Assembly (NCBI RefSeq): GCF_001043025.1
Contig: NZ_JYLD01000013.1
Location: 62,001 to 126,000, forward strand
Direction of reading: 5' to 3'
Length of the DNA stretch: 64,000 nucleotides
Source: Pseudomonas helleri
Lineage (GTDB): Bacteria > Pseudomonadota > Gammaproteobacteria > Pseudomonadales > Pseudomonadaceae
Shown: positions 9,028 to 16,994 of the stretch, one piece after another
How the letters are laid out: every line of letters begins with the position of its first letter
Numbering within the stretch: position 1 is the first letter of the stretch
The notes under the pieces: generated by a model
Database searches by the model: none
What the model was told of the DNA's origin: nothing
The model's input: the letters and a program-made list of their open reading frames with translations, nothing else
Translations under genes and position numbers: made by a program

Positions 9028-11276
9028 GTTATCGCGTGGCAGTGCGCGCCTTGTGCGAGTTCACGGCCAAGGTCGGCGATCTTGACTTGCGCTTTACCCC
9101 GTCGCCGACGGCGCAGCAGGGCATTGCCGGGCATCGTACAGTAGCCTCACGGCGCAGTGCCGGGTATCAAACCGAAGTGAGCCTTGAAGGCCAGTACCAG
9201 AGCTTGACCGTGCGCGGTCGTGCCGACGGTTATGACCCGCAGGGCAACGTACTGGAAGAGGTGAAAACCTTTCGCGGCGACTTTGCCTCGATCCCCGTCA
9301 ACCACCGGCAACTACACTGGGCTCAGGCCCGGGTGTATGGCTGGTTGCTGTGTCAAAGCCTGCAACTGCCCCAGGTGAATCTGGCGCTGGTGTACTTCGA
9401 TATCGTTAGCGAGAAAGAAACACGCGTCGAAGAAACCTGGAAGGCAGCCGACCTCGAACAGTTCTTTAATCAGCAATGTTCGCTGTTCCTCACGTGGGCC
9501 GAGCAGGAGATGCGCCACCGTCAGGCTCGCGATGAAGCGGCGCAGCAGTTGGCCTTCCCTCATGCGCAGTTTCGTACCGGGCAACGCAGCCTGGCCGAGG
9601 CCGTGTACAAAACAGCCAGCGGCGGCCGTTGCCTGATGGCCCAGGCGCCCACCGGCATTGGCAAAACCATTGGCACCTTGTTCCCCTTGATCAAGGCCAT
9701 GCCCAAGCAACAGCTCGACACGTTGATGTTCCTGACCGCCAAGACGCCCGGCCGCAAATTGGCGCTGGAGGCTGCACAAGTGCTGTACCCGGCAGGTTCG
9801 CAGAGCCCGTTTCGCGTGCTGGAACTGGTGGCTCGGGACAAGGCCTGTGAATACCCCAAAAACGCCTGCAATGGCGATGCCTGCCCGTTGGCCAAGGGCT
9901 TTTATGATCGCCTGCCCGCTGCGCGTCAGGCGGCCGTTGCCCAGTCACCGATGGACCAGCAGACATTACGTAGCGTCGCCCTGGACCATCAGGTGTGTCC
10001 GTACTACCTGAGCCAGGAAATGGCCCGCTGGGCTGATCTGGTGATTGCCGATTACAACTACTATTTCGACTTTACGGCCTTGCTCTACGGTCTGGCCCAA
10101 GCCAATCAATGGCGGGTCGCGACGCTGGTCGACGAGGCCCATAACCTGGTGGAGCGGGCGCGGCAAATGTACAGCGCCAGCCTTGATCAACACACCCTCA
10201 ACAGCGTGCGGCAGAACGCCCCGGCGCCGCTCGACAAGCCGTTCAAGCGCCTCAATCGTGAATGGAATGCGCTGCACAAGGAACAAACCGGGCCTTATCA
10301 GGTGCATCCGCAGCTGCCGGCTAAATGGCTCAGCGCGTTGTCGGGCTGCATAACGGCAATCGGTGACTACCTCAACGATCATCCGCAAGGGCTGACAGGC
10401 AACCTGCAAGCCTTCTATTTCGAAGCCTTGCAGTTCAATCGGGTCGCAGAGCTGTTTGACCAGCACTTTTTGTTCGACGTCAGCGTGCGCGATGCTGGCC
10501 GGCGGCGAGTGTCACAACTCAACCTGCGCAACATTGTCCCGGCCGGATTCATCGGCCCGCGGCTGGCCAGCGCGCAGAGCAACGTTCTGTTTTCGGCAAC
10601 GCTCAGCCCGCGCCCTTATTACGCCAACCTGCTGGGGTTGCCTGCCGATACGGTCTGGATCGATGTCGAATCGCCGTTCAGTGCACAGCAACTGAAAGTG
10701 CAGGTGGTCAGCCAGATCTCGACCCGCTATGTGCACCGCGAAGCGTCCCTGGCGCCCATCGTCGAATTGATCGCGGCCCAGTTCGCGCAGCGCCCCGGCA
10801 ACTATCTGGCGTTTTTCAGCAGTTTTGACTACCTGCAACAGGTTGCAGAGTTGCTCGCCGAACGCCATCCGCAGGTGCCGCAGTGGTTGCAATCACGACG
10901 CATGGACGAAGCCGCGCGCCAAGGCTTTCTTGATCAATTCACCCTGGCCAGCCAAGGTGTTGGCTTTGCCGTGCTGGGCGGTGCGTTTGGCGAGGGCATC
11001 GACTTGCCGGGGGCGCGGCTGATCGGTGCATTTGTCGCCACCCTTGGGCTGGCGCAATTGAACCCGGTCAATGAGCAAATCAAGCAGCGCATGGCCGGGC
11101 TGTTTGGCGCGGGGTATGACTACACATACCTCTATCCAGGCCTGCAAAAAGTGGTGCAGGCCGCCGGGCGCGTGATCCGTACCCAAAGCGACCAAGGCAC
11201 GCTGTTCTTGATCGATGACCGCTTTGCCGAGCCCAAGGTGCAGCAACTGCTGCCCGGTTGGTGGCAATTGGGCTGA
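9006..11276 (+). CDS. DinG/XPD-type Fe-S helicase with N-terminal PD-(D/E)XK nuclease domain
   Basis: 756 residues from ATG 9006; a TTG at 9024 overlapping the previous stop is an alternative start. The first ~190 residues look like a RecB/Cas4-type nuclease: Asp74 in GRADGYDP, then Glu85-Val-Lys87 in LEEVKTF and a QLHWAQARVYGWL segment. A superfamily 2 helicase follows: Walker A APTGIGKT at about 213-221, four cysteines at 281, 288, 293 and 331 suited to an iron-sulphur cluster, a DEAH box at 376-379, and C-terminal motifs ending QAAGRVIRT. Family role: 5'-3' unwinding of damaged or branched DNA. With the overlapping FAN1 gene it forms a two-nuclease, one-helicase unit. The nuclease activity is inferred from motifs. 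Confidence 0.87.
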   Translation: MAGRSPLSYRVAVRALCEFTAKVGDLDLRFTPSPTAQQGIAGHRTVASRRSAGYQTEVSLEGQYQSLTVRGRADGYDPQGNVLEEVKTFRGDFASIPVNHRQLHWAQARVYGWLLCQSLQLPQVNLALVYFDIVSEKETRVEETWKAADLEQFFNQQCSLFLTWAEQEMRHRQARDEAAQQLAFPHAQFRTGQRSLAEAVYKTASGGRCLMAQAPTGIGKTIGTLFPLIKAMPKQQLDTLMFLTAKTPGRKLALEAAQVLYPAGSQSPFRVLELVARDKACEYPKNACNGDACPLAKGFYDRLPAARQAAVAQSPMDQQTLRSVALDHQVCPYYLSQEMARWADLVIADYNYYFDFTALLYGLAQANQWRVATLVDEAHNLVERARQMYSASLDQHTLNSVRQNAPAPLDKPFKRLNREWNALHKEQTGPYQVHPQLPAKWLSALSGCITAIGDYLNDHPQGLTGNLQAFYFEALQFNRVAELFDQHFLFDVSVRDAGRRRVSQLNLRNIVPAGFIGPRLASAQSNVLFSATLSPRPYYANLLGLPADTVWIDVESPFSAQQLKVQVVSQISTRYVHREASLAPIVELIAAQFAQRPGNYLAFFSSFDYLQQVAELLAERHPQVPQWLQSRRMDEAARQGFLDQFTLASQGVGFAVLGGAFGEGIDLPGARLIGAFVATLGLAQLNPVNEQIKQRMAGLFGAGYDYTYLYPGLQKVVQAAGRVIRTQSDQGTLFLIDDRFAEPKVQQLLPGWWQLG

Positions 11277-11327
11277 TGGCGTGGCGTGTGCCACACTGCC
11301 AGCCTGTTCACTAACCGAGCCCTGCTT

Positions 11328-11717
11328 ATGAGCATCAAACGTTACGGTACTGGCGCTGTGGGCGCCGGTGGTCAACCCTTGCCATTTGCCCGCGCTGTCG
11401 AGGCCGATGGGTGGCTGCACGTGTCGGGTCAGGTGGCCATGGAAAACGGTGAAATCATCAACGGCGGGATTGTTGAGCAAACCCACAAGACCATGCAAAA
11501 CCTCATCGCGATTCTCGAAGAAGCCGGTTATGGCCTTGAAGATGTGGTGCGTGCCGGCGTCTGGCTGCAAGACCCGCGTGATTTCTGGAGTTTCAACAAG
11601 GTCTTTGCGTCGTACTTCAAAAGCGAACATGCCCCGGCCCGCGCCTGCGTTCAGGCCATGATGATGGTCGATTGCAAGGTCGAGATCGACTGCATCGCCT
11701 ACAAAGCCAAGGTCTGA
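11328..11717 (+). CDS. RidA/YjgF-family imine-enamine deaminase
   Basis: 129 residues, the standard RidA length. The sequence shows the family pattern: an N-terminal FARAVEADGWLHVSGQVA, a central QTHKTMQNL, and a C-terminal PARACVQAMMMVDCKVEID holding the conserved Arg of the active site. RidA proteins hydrolyse reactive 2-aminoacrylate-type imines released by PLP enzymes. The next gene, 16 bases downstream, is such a PLP enzyme of the D-serine dehydratase type, so the pair probably works in sequence. ATG 11328 was chosen over an upstream in-frame start at 11286, which would add residues foreign to the family. Confidence 0.87.
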   Translation: MSIKRYGTGAVGAGGQPLPFARAVEADGWLHVSGQVAMENGEIINGGIVEQTHKTMQNLIAILEEAGYGLEDVVRAGVWLQDPRDFWSFNKVFASYFKSEHAPARACVQAMMMVDCKVEIDCIAYKAKV

Positions 11718-11733
11718 CACACGAGGTATACCG

Positions 11734-12945
11734 ATGCCACTCAACACAGCGCTGGTGCCCAAGGGCGCTGGCAAACGTGCCGACAATCTGGTGCGTGACG
11801 TCAGCTTGCCTGCACTGGTGATCCACCGTGCGGCGCTGGAACACAACATTCACTGGATGCAGGACTTCGTGACCCGCAGCGGCGCAGTCTTGGCCCCCCA
11901 CGGCAAAACCAGCATGGCCCCGGCCTTGTTTCGCCGCCAACTGGAGCAGGGCGCCTGGGGCATGACCTTGGGCACTGCGGTGCAAACCCGTGCGGCCTAT
12001 GCCGCCGGCGTGCGCCGCGTGCTGATGGCCAACCAGTTGGTGGGGCAGCCGAACATGGCACTGATAGCCGAGCTGCAAACGGACCCGGCGTTCGAGTTCT
12101 ACTGCATGGTGGATCACCCGGACAACGTCGCGGCCCTGGGCGCGTTCTTTGCCGAGCGCGGCCAGCGTCTCAACGTGATGATCGAGTATGGCGTGGTTGG
12201 CGGGCGTTGCGGCTGTCGCACAGAGGAGCAAGTGCTGGCTCTGGCGGCGGCGATCAACGCCCAGCCAGCGCTGGCGTTGACGGGCATCGAAGGCTACGAA
12301 GGGGTGATTCGTGGCGACACAGCGATCAGCGAGATTCGTGCTTTTGCAGCGTCGCTGGTGCGTTTGGCCCTGCATCTGCAAAAAGACGGCGCCTTTGCTC
12401 TCGATAAACCGATTATTACGGCGTCGGGGTCTGCCTGGTATGACTTGATTGCCGAAGCGTTCGCCGCCGAGTCGGCCAGCGGGCGATTCCTCAGCGTACT
12501 GCGCCCCGGCAGCTACGTGGTTCACGATCACGGCATTTACAAAGAGGCGCAATGCTGCGTGCTGGATCGACGCAGCGACCTGCACGAAGGTCTGCGTCCG
12601 GCGCTGGAAGTCTGGGCCCACGTGCAATCGCTGCCCGAGCCGGGCTTTGCCGTTGTTGCGTTGGGCAAACGTGATGTGGCCTACGATGCGGGCTTGCCGA
12701 TGCCGCTAAAACGTTACCGTGAAGGCGTAGTGCCTGCGTTGGGCGATGACGTCAGCGAATGCCGGGTCACTGCCGTGATGGACCAGCATGCCTTTATGAC
12801 TGTTGCCCCGGGCATTGAGCTGACCATCGGCGACATCATCAGCTTTGGTACCTCACATCCGTGTCTGACCTTCGACAAATGGCGCGTCGGTTGCCTGGTG
12901 GACGAGCAGTTCAACGTGGTTGAACAGCTGAACATCGAGTTCTAA
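11734..12945 (+). CDS. Fold-III PLP amino acid deaminase (D-serine dehydratase / D-threonine aldolase-like)
   Basis: 403 residues. An alanine-racemase-type barrel carries the PLP lysine at Lys58 (APHGKTSMAP). A C-terminal D-serine-dehydratase-like domain ends with a His375-x-Cys377 pair (TSHPCLTF), the residues that hold zinc in eukaryotic D-serine dehydratase. That supports a metal-dependent dehydratase or aldolase acting on a D-hydroxyamino acid. RidA immediately upstream would clear the 2-aminoacrylate product. The exact substrate (D-serine, D-threonine, or a larger beta-hydroxy amino acid) is not decided by sequence. The gene is followed by a palindromic repeat and faces the MFS gene tail to tail. 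Confidence 0.82.
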   Translation: MPLNTALVPKGAGKRADNLVRDVSLPALVIHRAALEHNIHWMQDFVTRSGAVLAPHGKTSMAPALFRRQLEQGAWGMTLGTAVQTRAAYAAGVRRVLMANQLVGQPNMALIAELQTDPAFEFYCMVDHPDNVAALGAFFAERGQRLNVMIEYGVVGGRCGCRTEEQVLALAAAINAQPALALTGIEGYEGVIRGDTAISEIRAFAASLVRLALHLQKDGAFALDKPIITASGSAWYDLIAEAFAAESASGRFLSVLRPGSYVVHDHGIYKEAQCCVLDRRSDLHEGLRPALEVWAHVQSLPEPGFAVVALGKRDVAYDAGLPMPLKRYREGVVPALGDDVSECRVTAVMDQHAFMTVAPGIELTIGDIISFGTSHPCLTFDKWRVGCLVDEQFNVVEQLNIEF

Positions 12946-12953
12946 CCGCTAAG

Positions 12954-13008
12954 AGCGAGCTTGCCTCGCGATCTTTTGATCTTAAAAATCAAAAAGATCG
13001 CGAGGCAA
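12954..13008. repeat. Palindromic intergenic repeat, truncated copy
   Basis: Left arm GAGCGAGC-TTGCCTCGCGATCTTTT (12954-12977) and right arm AAAAGATCGCGAGGCAA (12992-13008) form a hairpin. The right arm lacks the outer GCTCGCTCCTACAG found in other copies. It lies between convergent genes and may end both transcripts. Confidence 0.85.
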
Positions 13009-13019
13009 CGGTATGAACA

Positions 13020-14333
13020 TCAAGCGTTGGTCATGCCCCGGGTCATGCGCAAGGCGAGCAGGCTGCCACCGACAATCACGGCAGCCAGCATGTACAAGGC
13101 CACATCCGTAGAGCCGGTCGCATCTTTGACAAAACCGACCAGGTAAGGGCTCAAGAAGCCCGCCATCTGCCCCATCGAGTTAATCAAGGCCAGGCCACCC
13201 GCTGCCGCACCGGCGCTGAGCAGGGCGGTCGGCACCGGCCAGAACATCGGCAGACCGGTCAACGCACCCATGGTCGCGATGGTCAGGCCCAAAATCGCAA
13301 TGGCTGGCTGGGTGGCGAAGTTGACCGCAATGATCAGCCCGATTGCACCCATCAGCATCGGCACCACCAAGTGCCAGCGCCGCTCTTTGCGCAGGTCGGC
13401 AGAACGCCCCACCAGCAACATGAACACTGCCGCCAGCAAGTAGGGGATCGCGCTGATCCAGCCAATGACCAAGGCGTCATTGAAGCCCAGGTTTTTGATG
13501 ATCGACGGCAGCCAGAAGTTGATCGCGTACACGCCACTCTGAATGCAGAAGTAAATCAAGCCAAACGCCCAGATGGCCGGGTTCTTGAACACCGCCAGCA
13601 GCGAATCAGTCGCCGTGGAGGGCCGGTTGGCGGCGTCCAGTTGATGGTCGGCTTCCAGTACTGCGCGTTCGTGGGCGCTCAGCCATTTGGCATTGGCGAA
13701 GCTGTCGCTCAACAGGAAAATCGCCAGGCCACCCAGCAGCACGGTCGGAATCCCTTGCAGCAGAAACATCCACTGCCAGCCTGCAAAGCCACCCTGACCG
13801 GCAGCAAAATGGCTGAGAATCCAGCCGGAGAAAGGCCCGCCGAGCAAGCCGGACACCGGAATGGCCGACATGAACAACGCCATGATGCGACCACGGCGGA
13901 AGGTCGGGAACCACTGCGAGAGGTACAGCACCACGCCGGGGAAGAAGCCGGCTTCGGCGGCGCCGGTGAGTAGACGCAGGCCGTAGAACTGAGTTGGCGT
14001 GGTGACGAACATCAGGCAGGTCGAGAGCAGGCCCCAGGTGATCATCATCACCGCAATCCAGCGCCGTGGGCCGAAGCGGGTCAGCGCCAGATTGCTCGGT
14101 ACGCCGCATAGTACATAGCCGATAAAGAAAATACCGGCGCCCAGGCCGTATACGGTTTCGCTGAACTTGAGTGCGTCGAGCATCTGCAGCTTGGCAAATC
14201 CAACGTTGACCCGGTCGAGGTAGTTGAACAGGTAGCAGATGAAGATAAAGGGGATCAAACGCAGGGTGATGCGCTTGTAGATGGCGTTTTTGTCGTCATC
14301 GCTGGTTAGCGTCGTGTTGGCGCTCTGTGACAT
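13020..14333 (-). CDS. MFS transporter, anion:cation symporter (sugar acid) type
   Basis: 437 residues with about 12 membrane segments. The N-terminal YLFNYLDRVNVGFAKLQM is the hallmark of the ACS family that carries hexuronates, glucarate, tartrate and similar organic acids. A cytoplasmic loop near 200-225 (LSAHERAVLEADHQLD) is also typical. ATG 14333 is chosen, with AAGAGAGA upstream, over a start ten codons earlier. It is divergent from the CdaR-like regulator at 14492 and close to a glycerate kinase, so the cargo is probably a sugar diacid or glycerate. Confidence 0.83.
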   Translation of the reverse strand: MSQSANTTLTSDDDKNAIYKRITLRLIPFIFICYLFNYLDRVNVGFAKLQMLDALKFSETVYGLGAGIFFIGYVLCGVPSNLALTRFGPRRWIAVMMITWGLLSTCLMFVTTPTQFYGLRLLTGAAEAGFFPGVVLYLSQWFPTFRRGRIMALFMSAIPVSGLLGGPFSGWILSHFAAGQGGFAGWQWMFLLQGIPTVLLGGLAIFLLSDSFANAKWLSAHERAVLEADHQLDAANRPSTATDSLLAVFKNPAIWAFGLIYFCIQSGVYAINFWLPSIIKNLGFNDALVIGWISAIPYLLAAVFMLLVGRSADLRKERRWHLVVPMLMGAIGLIIAVNFATQPAIAILGLTIATMGALTGLPMFWPVPTALLSAGAAAGGLALINSMGQMAGFLSPYLVGFVKDATGSTDVALYMLAAVIVGGSLLALRMTRGMTNA

Positions 14334-14421
14334 CTTTTGTCTCTCTTTATTATGTTTTTTCACGATCCGAGGTTAACGTTGATCGCTGCATGAGTCTCGG
14401 TCACCTCGGCGTTGCTGTCTT

Positions 14422-14435
14422 TGTGCCAATGCACA
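14422..14435. promoter_or_regulatory. Candidate CdaR operator (TGTGC-N4-GCACA)
   Basis: A perfect inverted repeat, TGTGC (14422-14426) and GCACA (14431-14435), lies in the divergent region between the MFS gene and the cdaR-like gene. A related TTGTGCAC occurs before the glycerate kinase near 15648. Assignment to CdaR is inferred from position only. Confidence 0.35.
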
Positions 14436-14491
14436 GCCTTTTGGCCACCCGCCTGTGCCCATGAACAAATGTTTCCAAGGATTGTCACCCC

Positions 14492-15589
14492 ATGTTTGAA
14501 CTGGATCATGATCTGGCGCAGGACATCGTTGATCGAGCGATGGCCATTTTGCCGTACAACGTAAACGTGATGGACAGCCAGGGCCTGATTCTAGGCAGCG
14601 GTGAGCCAGAGCGCATTAATACACGGCACGAAGGTGCACAACTGGTCCTGGCCAACGGACGGGTGGTCGAGATTGACACGCAAACGGCCAAGCACCTCAA
14701 AGGCGTGCAGCCGGGTATCAACCTGCCGTTGTTGCTCGACCAGCGCCTGATTGGCGTGCTCGGCTTGACCGGCGAACCCGAGTTGTTGCGCACCTATGCC
14801 GAGTTGGTGCGCATGACCGCCGAAATGCTGGTGGGCCAGCGTCATCAGCAGGCCGAACAACAATGGCGGCGGCAGCGTTGCGATGACCTGGTGGCTTTAT
14901 TGCTCAGTGATGCGGGCGACTCGCCCCGGCTGATTGATGAAGCCCAACAGCTGGGGCTTAAGCCACAGCTATCACGCATTCCGTTTTTGTTTGAACTGGG
15001 TTCCGGGCAAAGCGCCGAAGCCTTGAGCGCCTGGTTGCAGGCTCGCTACCCGGACAGCTGGTGCGTGACCCCGGGCACCGGTTCGTTGTTGTGGTGTCGC
15101 CCCTCGATCACCGCGCTGGACGACCTGCGTTTGCTAGAACGCCTTGATGGCCTGGGCTGGAACGTCTTGCGCGTTGCCGCAGGCGGTCAGGCCGATGGCT
15201 TGAAGGGCTTGCGCCGCTGTTATCGACGGGTCGGGGACTTGCTGGCTTATGGTCGGGATGTGTTGCCACAGACCCGGGTTTTAACGCTCAACCGTTATCG
15301 CTTGCCGGTGATGTTGTGGCGCCATCGCAACGATGATGCCCTCGAAGAGCTGTTAGGGCCGCTGCACAAAGTGGTGGCCAAAGACAGTAACGGCCAACTG
15401 ATCTCAACACTGCGCAGTTGGTGCGAACACGACGGCCAGAGCCAGCCATGTGCCGATGCGCTGGGCATCCACCGCAACAGCCTGCGCTACCGTATGGAGC
15501 GTATTGCCGAGTTGAGCGGGGTTGATCCGTTAAGCCTCAACGGCATGCTGGCGCTGTACCTGGGGGTGCAATTGCTGCCACACAGCTAG
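14492..15589 (+). CDS. CdaR/SdaR-family sugar diacid regulator
   Basis: 365 residues. An N-terminal diacid-recognition domain (about 1-135; LDHDLAQDIVDRAM, then INTRHEGAQLVLANGRVVEI) and a C-terminal PucR-type helix-turn-helix (about 305-360; ADALGIHRNSLRYRMERIAE) match CdaR over its full length. In E. coli this activator senses glucarate, galactarate or glycerate and turns on garPLRK and gud genes. The neighbours, a sugar-acid MFS carrier and a glycerate kinase, are the expected targets. Confidence 0.87.
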   Translation: MFELDHDLAQDIVDRAMAILPYNVNVMDSQGLILGSGEPERINTRHEGAQLVLANGRVVEIDTQTAKHLKGVQPGINLPLLLDQRLIGVLGLTGEPELLRTYAELVRMTAEMLVGQRHQQAEQQWRRQRCDDLVALLLSDAGDSPRLIDEAQQLGLKPQLSRIPFLFELGSGQSAEALSAWLQARYPDSWCVTPGTGSLLWCRPSITALDDLRLLERLDGLGWNVLRVAAGGQADGLKGLRRCYRRVGDLLAYGRDVLPQTRVLTLNRYRLPVMLWRHRNDDALEELLGPLHKVVAKDSNGQLISTLRSWCEHDGQSQPCADALGIHRNSLRYRMERIAELSGVDPLSLNGMLALYLGVQLLPHS

Positions 15590-15709
15590 CCTGCACAGCT
15601 GCGGTTGTAAAAATGAACAACAAACCCTGTGATTGCTTGTGCACCAGACCGGCGTGTTTGCAGCTGATTACTGGCAGCATGAAAGGCATAAGAACTGGAG
15701 ATTCGCCCC

Positions 15710-16846
15710 ATGAAAATCGTGATTGCCCCCGACTCGTTCAAAGACAGCCTGAGCGCTGAAAAAGTCGCCGATGCCATTGCTGCCGGATTCAGCGATGTGC
15801 TGCCGGATGCGCAGTTGATCACGTGCCCCATGGCCGATGGTGGCGAAGGGACGGTGGATGCGATTGTCGCCGCCGGTAACGGGCAACTGCGCCGTAATCG
15901 CGTGCAAGGGCCTTTGGGTGCTGCGGTCGAGGCCAACTGGGGCTGGCTGCCGGACAGCCGCACCGCAATCATTGAAATGGCCGAGGCCAGCGGTTTGCAG
16001 TTGGTCGCCCGCAATGAGCGCGACGCCTGCATCAGCAGCACGTTCGGGACCGGCGAGTTGATCAAGGCCGCGCTGGATGCAGGAGCCCAGCGCATCATCC
16101 TGGCCATCGGCGGCAGCGCCACCAACGACGCCGGTGCCGGTGCCCTGCAAGCGTTGGGTCTGGGTTTGTACGATGACCAGGACCAACCTCTGGCCCATGG
16201 CGGCCTGGCCTTGGCCAACGTGGCACGCATTGATCTGACCGGTCTGGACCCGCGTTTGAATGACGTGCGTTTTGAAATCGCGGCTGACGTCAACAATCCG
16301 CTGTGCGGCGAGCATGGCGCGTCAGCCATTTTTGGCCCGCAAAAGGGTGCCTCGCCTGAGCAAGTGCGCCTGCTGGATCAAGCCCTCGGGCACTTTGCCG
16401 ATCATTGCGCCAAGGTCTTGCCCAAGGATGTGCGTGATGAGCCGGGTTCGGGTGCTGCGGGCGGGCTTGGTTTTGCCGCCAAAGCGTTCTTTGGCGCGCA
16501 ATTTCGCGCCGGGGTCGAGGTGGTCGCCGAGTTGGTTGGTTTGTCCGAAGCGGTCAAGGGCGCAGACCTGGTGATCACCGGGGAAGGGCGTTTTGATGCG
16601 CAGACCCTGCGTGGCAAAACCCCGTTTGGTGTTGCCCGTATCGCCCAGGCCCACGGCGTGCCGGTGGTGGTTTTGGCCGGTACGTTGGGCGAGGGCTATC
16701 AGGCCCTGTACGCCCATGGCATACACGCCGCCTTCGCCTTGACCAGCGGCCCGATGAGCCTCGAAGACGCCTGCGCCCAGGCTGCGCAATTGCTCACCGA
16801 CCGCGCGCGCGACATCGCCCGTTTGTTGACGTTGCGTAACCTGTAA
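15710..16846 (+). CDS. Glycerate 2-kinase, type I (GarK/GlxK family)
   Basis: 378 residues matching the glycerate kinase type 1 family end to end: N-terminal KIVIAPDSFKDSLSAEKVA, GGEGTVDAI near 45, the glycine-rich AIGGSATNDAGAGALQALG near 130, ITGEGRFDAQT near 285 and PVVVLAGTL near 320. It phosphorylates D-glycerate to 2-phosphoglycerate, the last step by which glucarate, galactarate or glyoxylate carbon enters glycolysis. A gap of 120 bases separates it from the cdaR-like gene on the same strand. Confidence 0.92.
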   Translation: MKIVIAPDSFKDSLSAEKVADAIAAGFSDVLPDAQLITCPMADGGEGTVDAIVAAGNGQLRRNRVQGPLGAAVEANWGWLPDSRTAIIEMAEASGLQLVARNERDACISSTFGTGELIKAALDAGAQRIILAIGGSATNDAGAGALQALGLGLYDDQDQPLAHGGLALANVARIDLTGLDPRLNDVRFEIAADVNNPLCGEHGASAIFGPQKGASPEQVRLLDQALGHFADHCAKVLPKDVRDEPGSGAAGGLGFAAKAFFGAQFRAGVEVVAELVGLSEAVKGADLVITGEGRFDAQTLRGKTPFGVARIAQAHGVPVVVLAGTLGEGYQALYAHGIHAAFALTSGPMSLEDACAQAAQLLTDRARDIARLLTLRNL

Positions 16847-16860
16847 TCGCAGCCGGCCCT

Positions 16861-16930
16861 CTGTAGGAGCGAGCTTGCCTCGCGATCTTTTGATCTTTAA
16901 AAAGATCGCGAGGCAAGCTCGCTCCTACAG
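16861..16930. repeat. Palindromic intergenic repeat, complete copy
   Basis: A 70-bp element with two perfect 30-base arms: the left arm begins CTGTAGGAGCGAGC and the right arm ends GCTCGCTCCTACAG, with a 10-base loop (16891-16900). It is the best-preserved copy in the window and starts 14 bases after the glycerate kinase stop, so it may act as a terminator. Confidence 0.92.
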
Positions 16931-16994
16931 TTAATGCAGTTGCCAAGAATCGTGTAAGCTGTGCGGTCTTTTGCATTCGACCCTTGCGAGCCCT

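Noticed and set aside
10893..11849. Open frame of 318 codons on the minus strand spanning the helicase end, RidA and the PLP gene start
   Set aside because: It crosses three genuine genes and has no recognisable family.
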